Source: Deltaproteobacteria bacterium (lineage in GTDB: Bacteria > Desulfobacterota > UBA8473). From it: a stretch of 13,582 nucleotides of DNA. The notes below the pieces were generated by a model that had not been told where the DNA came from, searched no databases, and was given only the letters and a program-made list of their open reading frames with translations. The position numbers and the translations under genes are program-made. Below are positions 5,333-13,322 of the stretch, in pieces (positions within the stretch are counted from its first letter, which is position 1; each line of letters opens with the position of its first letter). Location of the stretch: positions 1-13,582 of the forward strand of contig JAUXFK010000048.1 of assembly GCA_030623035.1 (NCBI GenBank). Direction: 5' to 3'.

Positions 5333-8029
5333 ATGGAATCTTCAAAGAAAGCCTTGACCGAAAAACCCCGTCTGTTTTTAATCGATGGGAGTTCCTACAT
5401 ATACAGGGCCTATTTTGCCATAGGCCATCTCTCCACCTCAACCGGTTTTCCCACCAATGCTATCTTAGGTTTCTGCAAGATGCTTTTAAAGGTAATCAAA
5501 GATCAAAGACCTGACTACCTGGCTGTTGTCTTCGATACCAAATGGCCTACATTTCGCCATGAGATGTACAAAGAATATAAAGCGAACAGGCCTGCAATGC
5601 CGGATGATCTTGCTTTGCAAATTCCCTATATTAAGGATGTTGTCGATGGTTTTAATATTCCGGCACTAGAGATGGCCGGATTTGAGGCAGATGACATCAT
5701 CGGTACCCTGTCTAAAGAGTGGGGAAAGAAAGGGGGAGAGGTAATCATCATTACAGGTGACAAGGATATGTTTCAACTGATAACAGACCATGTCACCGTC
5801 TTCGATACAATGAAGGATAAGAGATATGGAACCAAGGAGATAATGGATCGGTTTTGTGTGGAGCCCCATCGATTGGTTGAGATTATGGGGCTTGCCGGTG
5901 ATACGTCTGACAACATTCCGGGCATTCCGGGTATCGGCGAGAAGACGGCGATTGAATTGATAAAAGAATTCAGTACGATTGAGAATCTCATCAATAATGT
6001 AGAAAGGGTTTCCGGCAAACGAAGGAAAGAAAACATCCTGGAATTCGCTGATAAGGCAAGGTTGAGCAAAGAGTTGGCAACCATAGATACTGCCGTCCCT
6101 CTGGCATATGATTTTGACGCCTTTACTCTGTCAGAACCGGATATGGAAAAGATAGAGAAGATATTTAAAGAATTGGAATTCAATCAATTACTCAAGGAAT
6201 TTTCTTCAACGGGGGTACTTCCCACTGAAGATTACCATGTGATCTTTACGCAAGAAGATTTTACTGGATTACTCGATGGATTAAAAGAGGCTCGTAAGTT
6301 TGCATTCGATACCGAGACCACGGCCAAGGATCCTATGCTGGCCGAGTTGGTCGGTTTATCCTTCTCTTATAGACCCAATGAGGCTTTCTATATCCCCCTT
6401 TCCCACAACTATCCAGGCGCTCCAAGACAATTGGGCATGGACTATGTATTAGAGACCCTAAAGCCGATCTTTGAAGATGAAACAATCCGGAAGATTGGAC
6501 AGAACATAAAATATGATTATCTGGTGCTTCAACATTATGATATTGTGCTTTCAGGGATAATGTTTGATACAATGGTAGCGTCTTACCTTTTAAACCCATC
6601 CAAGCACAACCATAACCTTGAAGATATTGCCAGGGAATATCTCAACCATCAGATGATATCATACAAAGACGTGGCAGGAACAGGGAAGAATGCGCTCAGA
6701 TTCGACCAGGTAGATATTGAAAAGGCCTCAGTCTATGCATGTGAAGACGCTGATGTTACATTCCTTTTATTCAACCTGCTCTTGCCAAAGCTTGAAAAAG
6801 AGGGTTTCACAGATCTGTTTTATCATATTGAGATGCCTTTGATCGAAGTCCTGGCAAATATGGAGAAAAGCGGTGTAAATGTTGATGTGAACGCCTTGAA
6901 GATCATGTCATGTGAGATGGAGGGCAAACTAAATCTTCTGATGGAAGAGATATATGCATTGGCAGGGGAGAGGTTTAATATCAACTCCCCGAAACAATTG
7001 GGTAATATCCTTTTTTTGAAGTTGAAGCTGCCGGGAGCCAAACGGACCAAGACGGGATATTCTACGGATGTAAACGTTCTGAGCAAGCTGGCCCTGGAAT
7101 ATGAACTGCCTGAAAAGATACTTAAGTATAGAAGTCTAACAAAGTTAAAGTCTACCTACCTGGATGCACTATCCAAGATAGTCCATCCAGAGACGAAAAG
7201 GATTCATACATCCTATAATCAGACTGTTACTGCCACAGGGAGACTGAGCAGCAGTGATCCGAACCTCCAAAACATCCCCATAAAGACCCAGGAGGGCAGG
7301 CGAATCCGCAAGGCCTTTATCCCTGAAGATGGATGTTCATTAATATCTGCCGATTACTCACAGATAGAACTCAGGCTCTTAGCCCATATTTCAAAGGATG
7401 ATTTACTTGTGGATTCATTCAATCACAACCGTGATATCCACACAGAAACCGCTGCAAAGATATTTGGTGTCTGCCTATCCATGGTTACTTCGGAAATGCG
7501 AAGGCAGGCAAAGGTGGTTAACTTCGGGATTATATACGGTATGAGTTCCTTTGGATTGGCCAAGGAATTGGGGATAAGCATACAGATGGCTCAGGATTAC
7601 ATAGACAACTATTTTCAGAGGCACCAAGGGGTTAAAAGGTATACTGAATGGATATTGACTCAAGCCAAAGAAAATGGATACGTAGCCACCCTTTTGAATC
7701 GACGTCGTTACCTGCCGGAGATCAATAGTAAGAACCATACGGTGCGGCAGTTTGCCGAACGGACTGCTATAAACACCCCCCTCCAGGGCAGTGCTGCGGA
7801 TTTGATAAAGGCAGCCATGATTAATATCTTTAAAAGACTGAGAGATATGAACATTTCTGCGATGATGATTATGCAGGTCCATGACGAACTGGTCTTTGAG
7901 GTGCTGGATAATGAAGTGAACGAGGTGGTTGAGATGGTAAAAGATGAGATGGAGGGGGTAATGAAGCTCCTTGTGCCTTTAAAGGTCGATATCGGGGTGG
8001 GGAAAAACTGGGATGAGGCGCACTCATAA
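5333..8029 (+). CDS. polA: DNA polymerase I with 5' nuclease and intact 3'-5' proofreading domain
   Basis: DNA polymerase I fills gaps in repair and removes RNA primers. The 898-residue protein has all three domains. The 5' nuclease is at about 1-290 (LFLIDGSSYIYRAYF, ITGDKDMFQL, GIPGIGEKTA helix-hairpin-helix). The 3'-5' exonuclease is at about 310-490, with acidic residues Asp326, Glu328, Asp395 and Asp472 at a constant offset of 29 from the E. coli catalytic residues. The polymerase domain follows, with motif A DYSQIELR (Asp674), motif B RRQAKVVNFGIIYG and motif C HDE (Asp851). The A-C spacing of 177 equals that of E. coli. Proofreading should therefore be active. The frame is open back to 5162, but that lies inside the DUF362 gene and upstream of the promoter. 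ATG at 5333 has AGG 6 bases upstream; ATG at 5327 is the alternative. The next gene starts 44 bases downstream on the same strand. Confidence 0.97.
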   Translation: MESSKKALTEKPRLFLIDGSSYIYRAYFAIGHLSTSTGFPTNAILGFCKMLLKVIKDQRPDYLAVVFDTKWPTFRHEMYKEYKANRPAMPDDLALQIPYIKDVVDGFNIPALEMAGFEADDIIGTLSKEWGKKGGEVIIITGDKDMFQLITDHVTVFDTMKDKRYGTKEIMDRFCVEPHRLVEIMGLAGDTSDNIPGIPGIGEKTAIELIKEFSTIENLINNVERVSGKRRKENILEFADKARLSKELATIDTAVPLAYDFDAFTLSEPDMEKIEKIFKELEFNQLLKEFSSTGVLPTEDYHVIFTQEDFTGLLDGLKEARKFAFDTETTAKDPMLAELVGLSFSYRPNEAFYIPLSHNYPGAPRQLGMDYVLETLKPIFEDETIRKIGQNIKYDYLVLQHYDIVLSGIMFDTMVASYLLNPSKHNHNLEDIAREYLNHQMISYKDVAGTGKNALRFDQVDIEKASVYACEDADVTFLLFNLLLPKLEKEGFTDLFYHIEMPLIEVLANMEKSGVNVDVNALKIMSCEMEGKLNLLMEEIYALAGERFNINSPKQLGNILFLKLKLPGAKRTKTGYSTDVNVLSKLALEYELPEKILKYRSLTKLKSTYLDALSKIVHPETKRIHTSYNQTVTATGRLSSSDPNLQNIPIKTQEGRRIRKAFIPEDGCSLISADYSQIELRLLAHISKDDLLVDSFNHNRDIHTETAAKIFGVCLSMVTSEMRRQAKVVNFGIIYGMSSFGLAKELGISIQMAQDYIDNYFQRHQGVKRYTEWILTQAKENGYVATLLNRRRYLPEINSKNHTVRQFAERTAINTPLQGSAADLIKAAMINIFKRLRDMNISAMMIMQVHDELVFEVLDNEVNEVVEMVKDEMEGVMKLLVPLKVDIGVGKNWDEAHS

Positions 8030-8073
8030 AAAAAGAGAGAGAAGCAGGTAATACGAGAAGGAGGATATATACA

Positions 8074-9240
8074 ATGACATTGCCTTTAGAAGACATAAGG
8101 ATATTAGATCTTTCGAGGCTTTTGCCCGGCCCATATTGTTCCATGCTCCTTGCAGACTTAGGGGCAGAGGTGATCAAATTTGAACAGCCCGGTAAAGGGG
8201 ATTATGTGCGGGATATGATCCCGGAGATTTTCATGAGTGTTAATCGAAATAAGAAGAGCGTTACTTTGAGTTTAAAATCCGACAGGGGCAAAGAGGTATT
8301 CTATCGGATGGTAGAAAAATCAGACGTTGTCTTGGAGGGTTTCAGTCCTGGCGTTACAAAAAGATTGGGTGTTGATTATGAAAAGGTAAGCAGTATAAAT
8401 CCGATGATCGTATATTGTTCTATATCCGGTTTTGGCCAGGATGGACCCTACAGGGACATACCCGGACACGATATAAATTATTTGGGAGTTGGGGGCGTAT
8501 TGAGCATACCGGGTCAGGTAGGACGACCCCCTGCAAAACCCGGGATACCTGTTGGCGACCTCAGTTCAAGCATGTTTGCAGCTCTCTCCATCCTTGCTGC
8601 TTTGAGGGTGCGCGAGAAAATAGGAAGTGGACAGTATATCGATGTCTCAATGACAGACGGGATTGTCTCATGGATGAGCGTTCGCGCTGGGGGGTATCTC
8701 ACCACAGGAGATGTCCCGGAGGTTACGGAAATGGGGCACCTTGCGCCTACCAATGATATCTTTGAGACCAAAGACAAAAAGAAGGTTACGCTCGGTGCCC
8801 TGGAGGAGCATTTCTGGGAAGGCATGTGTAGGGTTTTGGGATTGGAAGAGCTTCTCGACGATCCCCGATACGATACACACAGAAAGAGGGTGAAAAACGG
8901 CGAAGAGATCTCTGAGAAACTGAAGGCTGCTTTCTTGACAAAAACCAGAACAGAATGGATCGAGGAGATGAATAAGGCGCGTATCCCTTGCGGGCCTGTC
9001 TTTACCATGGAAGAAGTCTTCTCTGATCCCCATATCATACATAGAGGGCTTTTAAAGGAGATAGACGACCCGAAGTTGGGCAGGATTAAGCAGGTACCGT
9101 TCCCGGTTAAATTTTCGAAGACCCCTGCCCAGATAAAAAGCCCCCCTCCTGAAATGGGACAGCATACAGAAGAAGTGTTTCTTTCATTTGGGTACAGCAA
9201 AGAGGAGATTGAACAGATGAGAAAAGAAAAGGTGATTTAG
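8074..9240 (+). CDS. CaiB/BaiF (type III CoA transferase) family protein, alpha-methylacyl-CoA racemase-like
   Basis: The 388-residue protein belongs to the CaiB/BaiF family of type III CoA transferases and racemases. It opens with the typical LPLEDIRILDLSRLLPGPYCSM-like block, carrying the CoA-binding region. GHDINY (His132), GDLSS (Asp162) and GALEEHF (Glu244) match in context and near-identical numbering the His126, Asp156 and Glu241 catalytic set of alpha-methylacyl-CoA racemases. This makes a 2-methylacyl-CoA epimerase plausible. Formyl-CoA-type transferases use the equivalent of Asp162, so a CoA transferase remains possible. It is cytoplasmic, with no membrane segment. A strong AAGGAGG at 8058-8064 lies 9 bases before the ATG. 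It follows polA by 44 bases and precedes the acyl-CoA dehydrogenase by 22, so co-transcription with at least the latter is likely. The pair suggests turnover of methyl-branched acyl-CoA esters. Confidence 0.88.
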   Translation: MTLPLEDIRILDLSRLLPGPYCSMLLADLGAEVIKFEQPGKGDYVRDMIPEIFMSVNRNKKSVTLSLKSDRGKEVFYRMVEKSDVVLEGFSPGVTKRLGVDYEKVSSINPMIVYCSISGFGQDGPYRDIPGHDINYLGVGGVLSIPGQVGRPPAKPGIPVGDLSSSMFAALSILAALRVREKIGSGQYIDVSMTDGIVSWMSVRAGGYLTTGDVPEVTEMGHLAPTNDIFETKDKKKVTLGALEEHFWEGMCRVLGLEELLDDPRYDTHRKRVKNGEEISEKLKAAFLTKTRTEWIEEMNKARIPCGPVFTMEEVFSDPHIIHRGLLKEIDDPKLGRIKQVPFPVKFSKTPAQIKSPPPEMGQHTEEVFLSFGYSKEEIEQMRKEKVI

Positions 9241-9262
9241 AAAAACACAGTGGGGGTATCGG

Positions 9263-10396
9263 ATGATCTTTGAATTGACAGAAGAACAAAAAGCAGTAAA
9301 GGAAATGGTAAAGAGTTTCGCCGAGAAAGAACTGGCCCCATATGTTGATGAATGGGAGGAGGAAGAGGTCTTCCCAAAGGAAGCCTTTAAAAAGATAGCA
9401 AAACTCGGCCTCTTTGGAATGACATGCCCTGAAAAGTACGGTGGTACGGATATGGGTTTTCTTACCTCTGCCATAATATATGAAGAACTGGGAAAAGTAT
9501 ATCGGGCGATGAGCTATGTATCGATTAACAACCTTGTCTGCTTTCTCATATACAAAAACGGGAACGAAGAACAGAGAAAAAGATGGGTAGTTCCCCTGGC
9601 AAAGGGCGACCTGTTTGGGGGTTTTGCCTTAACAGAACCGAATGCTGGTTCTGACGCAGCATCCATTCGAAGCTCTGCAGATAAGAGGGGTGATGATTAT
9701 GTCCTGAACGGCACTAAGATATTCATAAGCGCAGGTGGTGAGGCCGAAGTTTATACAGTAGTAGCAAAGACCGACAAAGAAAAGGGGGCTTCTGGGGCCA
9801 GTATTTTTGTAGTCGAAAAAGGAACACCTGGTTTTTCCTTTGGTAAAATAGAAAAAAAGATGGGGATGTGCTCTTATCCCACAAGGGAGCTGATCTTTGA
9901 TGATTGTACAGTACCCAAAGACCATCTCCTGGGTGATGAGGGTAAGGGTTTTAAGATGATAATGGAGGCCCTCGATGGAGGAAGGATAAACATAGGAGCC
10001 ATATCTGTAGGTCTCGCCCATGCGGCTTTGAATAAAGCACTGAACTATTCTAAAGAGCGAGTCCAATTCGGCAAGCACATCTCTGAATTTCAGGGGATCC
10101 AGTTTATGCTTGCAGATATGGCTACGGATATCGAAGCTGCAAGGCTTTTGGTTTACAAGGCTGCATATATGAAAGACCAGGGACAAAAGGTCACTAAAGA
10201 GGCTGCCATGGCAAAAAAGTTTGCTACTGATGTAGCCATGAAGGTTACAACAGATGCAGTGCAGATACTGGGTGGATATGGATATATGAAGGATTATACA
10301 GTGGAAAGATACATGCGGGAGGCTAAAGTAGGTCAGATCGTAGAAGGAACAAACCAGATTCAACGGGTTGTTATTGCAAGAGAATTGCTCAAGTAA
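9263..10396 (+). CDS. Acyl-CoA dehydrogenase (short/medium/branched-chain type)
   Basis: This 377-residue flavoprotein would catalyse alpha,beta-dehydrogenation of an acyl-CoA, passing electrons to an electron-transfer flavoprotein. Its N-terminal helical domain begins FELTEEQKAVKEMV. The middle beta domain contains FALTEPNAGSDAAS and the NGTKIFISAGGEA signature. The C-terminal domain contains RVQFGKHISEFQGIQF and QILGGYGYMKDYTVERYMR. The catalytic base appears to be Glu361 in VEGTNQIQR, the position used by short-, medium- and short-branched-chain enzymes rather than by isovaleryl- or long-chain-type enzymes. Length is normal. GGGGG about 6 bases before the ATG serves as ribosome binding site. 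It is the last gene of the polA-side cluster. With the racemase-like neighbour, a 2-methyl-branched acyl-CoA substrate is a reasonable guess, but chain length cannot be determined from sequence. Confidence 0.94.
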   Translation: MIFELTEEQKAVKEMVKSFAEKELAPYVDEWEEEEVFPKEAFKKIAKLGLFGMTCPEKYGGTDMGFLTSAIIYEELGKVYRAMSYVSINNLVCFLIYKNGNEEQRKRWVVPLAKGDLFGGFALTEPNAGSDAASIRSSADKRGDDYVLNGTKIFISAGGEAEVYTVVAKTDKEKGASGASIFVVEKGTPGFSFGKIEKKMGMCSYPTRELIFDDCTVPKDHLLGDEGKGFKMIMEALDGGRINIGAISVGLAHAALNKALNYSKERVQFGKHISEFQGIQFMLADMATDIEAARLLVYKAAYMKDQGQKVTKEAAMAKKFATDVAMKVTTDAVQILGGYGYMKDYTVERYMREAKVGQIVEGTNQIQRVVIARELLK

Positions 10397-10471
10397 TTTA
10401 AATGTATAGGAATTTCCTTTTTTTGACAGGATGTACGGTAACTTCTCAATAAGTCTCCGGGCAGCCGCTGG

Positions 10472-10491
10472 ATTCCCGCCTCCACGGGAAT
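10472..10491. repeat. dRS3-like palindromic repeat, ATTCCC-N8-GGGAAT
   Basis: A perfect 7-base stem, ATTCCCG (10472-10478) and CGGGAAT (10485-10491), encloses the 6-base loop CCTCCA. It fits the ATTCCC-N8-GGGAAT pattern known as dRS3 in Neisseria and similar dispersed repeats in many proteobacteria. It sits in the 321-base gap between the acyl-CoA dehydrogenase and oligopeptidase genes. The rest of that gap (10397-10471 and 10492-10717) is AT-rich, with no gene or convincing terminator. As RNA, the palindrome could fold and affect the 3' end of the upstream transcript, but no uridine run follows it. Confidence 0.75.
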
Positions 10492-10702
10492 GACAAAATA
10501 GAGATGCGTCATTTCTCAATTGACACGGTCTAATTTCGATTTATTTAAGCATGCATATATTAAGTGAAAAATCAAGTTGTAAGTCAAGTAAATCTGTGTT
10601 AAATTTCATATTCTTATAGATAAATAAGCTATTGCACTACATGTCAAAGGTCTCGTGAAATGGGCATCTTATAAGCCTATTTCTTTTTAATCCGGTTAAA
10701 TG

Positions 10703-10709
10703 AGGAGAG
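10703..10709 (+). promoter_or_regulatory. Ribosome binding site deciding the oligoendopeptidase start
   Basis: AGGAGAG at 10703-10709 lies 8 bases before ATG 10718. The earlier in-frame ATG at 10700 overlaps this element and has no ribosome binding site of its own, so the start at 10718 is preferred. Confidence 0.7.
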
Positions 10710-10717
10710 TTCAACGA

Positions 10718-12508
10718 ATGTCTGAAAGGATTAAAACAGAAGATATCATATGGAAACTCGCAGATCTCTATCAGGAGATAGATGATCCGAATATAGAAGA
10801 AGACTTAAAGAACCTGAGATTTATGGCAGATGAGTTTTCTAAGAAATATAGATCAAGGATTATAAACCTTGGTCCCAAAAGCCTGTATGAAGCCGTTTGT
10901 GAGCTTGAGAATATAGGACAATTACTTGGTAAGATAGAGAGTTTCGCGTTCTTGAACTATTCAACCCAATCCCAGGATGCAAAGGCCGGTGCTTTTTTAC
11001 AGAAGATTTATGAGGTAGAAAGCGAAATTAAAAGGGACATCTTGTTCTTTGACCTGGAATGGGCAAACCTCGACGATCGAACCGCAGAAGACCTGCTACA
11101 ATCCCATGAAATCAAAAGATACAAACACTATTTAAAGACAATCAGGAGATATAAACCCCACCAATTGAGTGAGATTGAAGAAAAGCTCCTCGCAGAGAAA
11201 GAACCCTCCGGGATAAGCAGTTGGGTCAGGCTTTTCGACAATATCCTCTCCCAGAAAAGTTTTGGGAAAAGAAAGAGAACAGAGGAAGAGGTTCTGGCAG
11301 ACTTATACAGCCCCAGCCGTGAGAAGAGAAGAAAGGCGTCTGATGAGCTAACTGCCGGTCTTTCAGAGTATTTACACATCTTGACTCATATCTTTAATAC
11401 GATCCTCTCTGAAAGTATGATTATGGACAGGCTTAGAATATATCCGGAATGGATAAGCTCAAGAAACCTATCGAACGAAGTAGATGAAAAGATGCTTGCA
11501 GCATTAAAAGATGCAGTCAAGAGCCGTTATGATATACCTATCAGGTACTATAGACTAAAGAAAAAGCTGCTGGGATATAAGAGACTCTTTGACTATGACC
11601 GCTATGCTCCCCTTCCTTTTTCCGCAAAAAGGGACATGCCCTGGGAGGAATGTCGAGAAGCGGTTATCAAGGCCTTCGGTGATTTTTCAAATGAGATAAA
11701 GGATGTCGCTTCAATGTTTTTCGATAAAAAGTGGATCCATGCCCCTGTGATGGCGGGGAAGGTGGGGGGTGCCTTTGCTCACCCCTGTATCCCGCACATT
11801 CATCCTTACGTCTTGGTGAATTACACAGGAAACATCCGTGATATACAGACCGTTGCACACGAGCTTGGCCATGGAGTTCATCAGTATCTGGCAGGCAGTA
11901 AACAGGGATACATCAATAGTGGTACACCTCTTCCAATGGCTGAGACAGCATCGGTCTTCGGTGAAATGTTGGTTTTTCAAAGTCAATTAAAGGAAGCACC
12001 CTGTAAAGAAGAGGAGATAAGCCTTCTATGCAGTAAACTGGAGTCCATATTCGCAACGGTTTTCAGGCAGATATCGATGTACGAATTTGAGGATGCAGTC
12101 CACAATGAGAGAAGGGGGAAAGGGGAACTATCAAAAGAGAGAATCAATGAACTGTGGATAAAGACAAACAAAGAGATGTTCGGCGATTCCGTGCATCTTA
12201 CGAAAAACTACGCGATCTGGTGGAGTTACATCCCCCATTTCATCCACTCTCCAGGTTATGTCTATGCATATGCCTTCGGTGAGCTTTTGACCTTAGCCCT
12301 TTATAAAAAGTATGAAGAAGAAAAAAGAGAATTTGTGCCGAAATATATAAAATTACTGTCATCTGGAGGGAAGGACTCTCCTGAAAATTTACTAAGCCCT
12401 TTTGGGATCAATCTGGATGACCCTCATTTCTGGTTGGATGGCTTAACGATTATAGATGGGATGCTTATAAAATTAGAAGAACTGTATCATTTTAGCATTA
12501 TGAAATAG
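10718..12508 (+). CDS. M3-family zinc oligoendopeptidase (PepF-like)
   Basis: The 596-residue protein is a cytoplasmic zinc metallopeptidase of family M3, which cleaves short peptides. The catalytic HELGH motif (His381, Glu382, His385) lies in TVAHELGHGVHQ. The third zinc ligand is probably Glu409 in MAETASVFGE. The C-terminal segment IPHFIHSPGYVYAYAFGELL carries the His/Tyr cluster that positions substrate in M3 enzymes. The N-terminal half is helical and charged, as in PepF-type oligoendopeptidases, and total length near 600 is typical. No signal peptide is present. The start at 10718 is chosen because AGGAGAG precedes it by 8 bases. The long upstream gap suggests its own promoter, but I found only poor -35/-10 candidates. 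A likely role is peptide recycling during proteolytic growth, which would supply amino acids to the oxoacid oxidoreductase encoded at the left (inference). Confidence 0.93.
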   Translation: MSERIKTEDIIWKLADLYQEIDDPNIEEDLKNLRFMADEFSKKYRSRIINLGPKSLYEAVCELENIGQLLGKIESFAFLNYSTQSQDAKAGAFLQKIYEVESEIKRDILFFDLEWANLDDRTAEDLLQSHEIKRYKHYLKTIRRYKPHQLSEIEEKLLAEKEPSGISSWVRLFDNILSQKSFGKRKRTEEEVLADLYSPSREKRRKASDELTAGLSEYLHILTHIFNTILSESMIMDRLRIYPEWISSRNLSNEVDEKMLAALKDAVKSRYDIPIRYYRLKKKLLGYKRLFDYDRYAPLPFSAKRDMPWEECREAVIKAFGDFSNEIKDVASMFFDKKWIHAPVMAGKVGGAFAHPCIPHIHPYVLVNYTGNIRDIQTVAHELGHGVHQYLAGSKQGYINSGTPLPMAETASVFGEMLVFQSQLKEAPCKEEEISLLCSKLESIFATVFRQISMYEFEDAVHNERRGKGELSKERINELWIKTNKEMFGDSVHLTKNYAIWWSYIPHFIHSPGYVYAYAFGELLTLALYKKYEEEKREFVPKYIKLLSSGGKDSPENLLSPFGINLDDPHFWLDGLTIIDGMLIKLEELYHFSIMK

Positions 12509-12522
12509 AAAACTATCATCAA

Positions 12523-12728
12523 GCAAGAAGCGGCGGTCAAATTTTAATCCGTGTAAAACTCGCAACCAAGTGAGCGTAAAGAAAGAACAGTACATCACTA
12601 TTCAATTCAGTAGCTCCATTATTAACTAATTTCAGATATTAAATGTGAGGTTATCCCCTGTTCTTTCTTAACGCTCACTAAGATGCTCAAACAACTACAC
12701 GCATTAAAATTTGACCGCCGCTTCTTGC
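12523..12728. repeat. 206-base inverted-repeat element (MITE-like)
   Basis: The 283-base gap between the oligopeptidase and Yip1 genes (12509-12791) is mostly one large inverted repeat. The outer arms are exactly complementary over 26 bases: 12523-12548, beginning GCAAGAAGCGGCGG, and 12703-12728. A further CGTGTA match extends inward. After an unpaired section of 13 and 16 bases, the inner arms 12569-12590 and 12658-12679 (AGTGAGCGT...AAGAAAGAACAG) match over 22 bases with one mismatch. The 67-base centre is AT-rich and non-coding. Only a 2-base AA is shared by both flanks, so a target duplication is not convincing. Possibilities are a non-autonomous transposon relic or a long RNA hairpin ending the upstream transcript. 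Confidence 0.8.
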
Positions 12729-12791
12729 AACTCTTTTCAAAAAGCTAAACTGTTACGAAGAACTTACAAATCATACGCAAAGGAGGAAATA

Positions 12792-13322
12792 ATGGCAGAT
12801 TTAAAAGACCGAATTATCCGTGCTGCAAAGCTTGACGTTCACCTTTATGAGGAGGTAGAAGCTGACAGGGATGCAATGGGACAGGCCATGCTCGTGGTTG
12901 TTCTCTCCAGTATGGCAGGAGGCATTGGAGGCTTTCAAGCAGGTGGACTTACAGGGGTAATTGTCGCAACAATAGGAGCCCTTTTGTCATGGTATCTCTG
13001 GGCATATCTCACCTACTTCATTGGAACGAAACTCCTTCCCGAGCCACAGACCAAGGCAGATCCAGGCGAATTGTTACGTACGATAGGGTTTTCCAGCTCT
13101 CCAGGCCTGATTCGGATACTGGGTATCATCCCCGGCCTCTATTCGATCGTTTTTTTTGTAGCTTCAATCTGGATGCTGATCGCAATGGTGATAGCCGTAA
13201 GGCAGGCCCTTGATTACAGCAGTACTTTTCGTGCGGCTGGGGTTTGTGTTGTGGGTTGGATCATCCAGTTGATTCTATTTGCCTTATTGTTTTCCCTGCT
13301 GGGAGGGGGAAGGCCAGTATAA
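12792..13322 (+). CDS. Yip1 family integral membrane protein
   Basis: The 176-residue protein looks like a bacterial Yip1-domain membrane protein. A charged N-terminus (MADLKDRIIRAAKL) is followed by about four to five hydrophobic segments, roughly residues 31-50, 54-78, 107-136 (probably two passes) and 148-170. The central LLRTIGFSSSPGLIRILGIIPGL block and the following VIAVRQALDYSSTFRAA are typical of the bacterial members. Their molecular role is not established. It should reside in the inner membrane. The start at 12792 is set by AGGAGG at 12781-12786, 5 bases upstream. The frame is open to 12711, but that extension lies partly in the inverted repeat and lacks a ribosome binding site. 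Its stop codon TAA overlaps the ATG of the next gene by one base, which points to translational coupling with the MltA-like lipoprotein. Confidence 0.87.
   Translation: MADLKDRIIRAAKLDVHLYEEVEADRDAMGQAMLVVVLSSMAGGIGGFQAGGLTGVIVATIGALLSWYLWAYLTYFIGTKLLPEPQTKADPGELLRTIGFSSSPGLIRILGIIPGLYSIVFFVASIWMLIAMVIAVRQALDYSSTFRAAGVCVVGWIIQLILFALLFSLLGGGRPV

Noticed and set aside
7869..8177. Open frame on the minus strand across the polA/CaiB junction
   Set aside because: It is antisense to the polA C-terminus, the strong CaiB ribosome binding site and the CaiB start, and encodes a low-complexity Pro/Ser-rich peptide.
10408..10424. Possible terminator after the acyl-CoA dehydrogenase gene
   Set aside because: AGGA/TCCT with a 3-base loop followed by a T run looks suggestive, but a 4-base AT-containing stem is too weak to call.
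9629..10519. A 296-codon open frame on the minus strand opposite the acyl-CoA dehydrogenase gene
   Set aside because: It begins in the dRS3-like repeat (the translated CHSRGGGNP is typical of such repeats) and then runs antisense through a clear acyl-CoA dehydrogenase. No ribosome binding site or recognisable domain.
10423..10610. Promoter candidates upstream of the oligoendopeptidase (TTGACA at 10423 and 10520, TTGTAA at 10577)
   Set aside because: Each -35-like hexamer lacks a good -10 at 16-18 bases (best is TAAATT at 10600-10605, four of six), so none rises above chance in AT-rich DNA.
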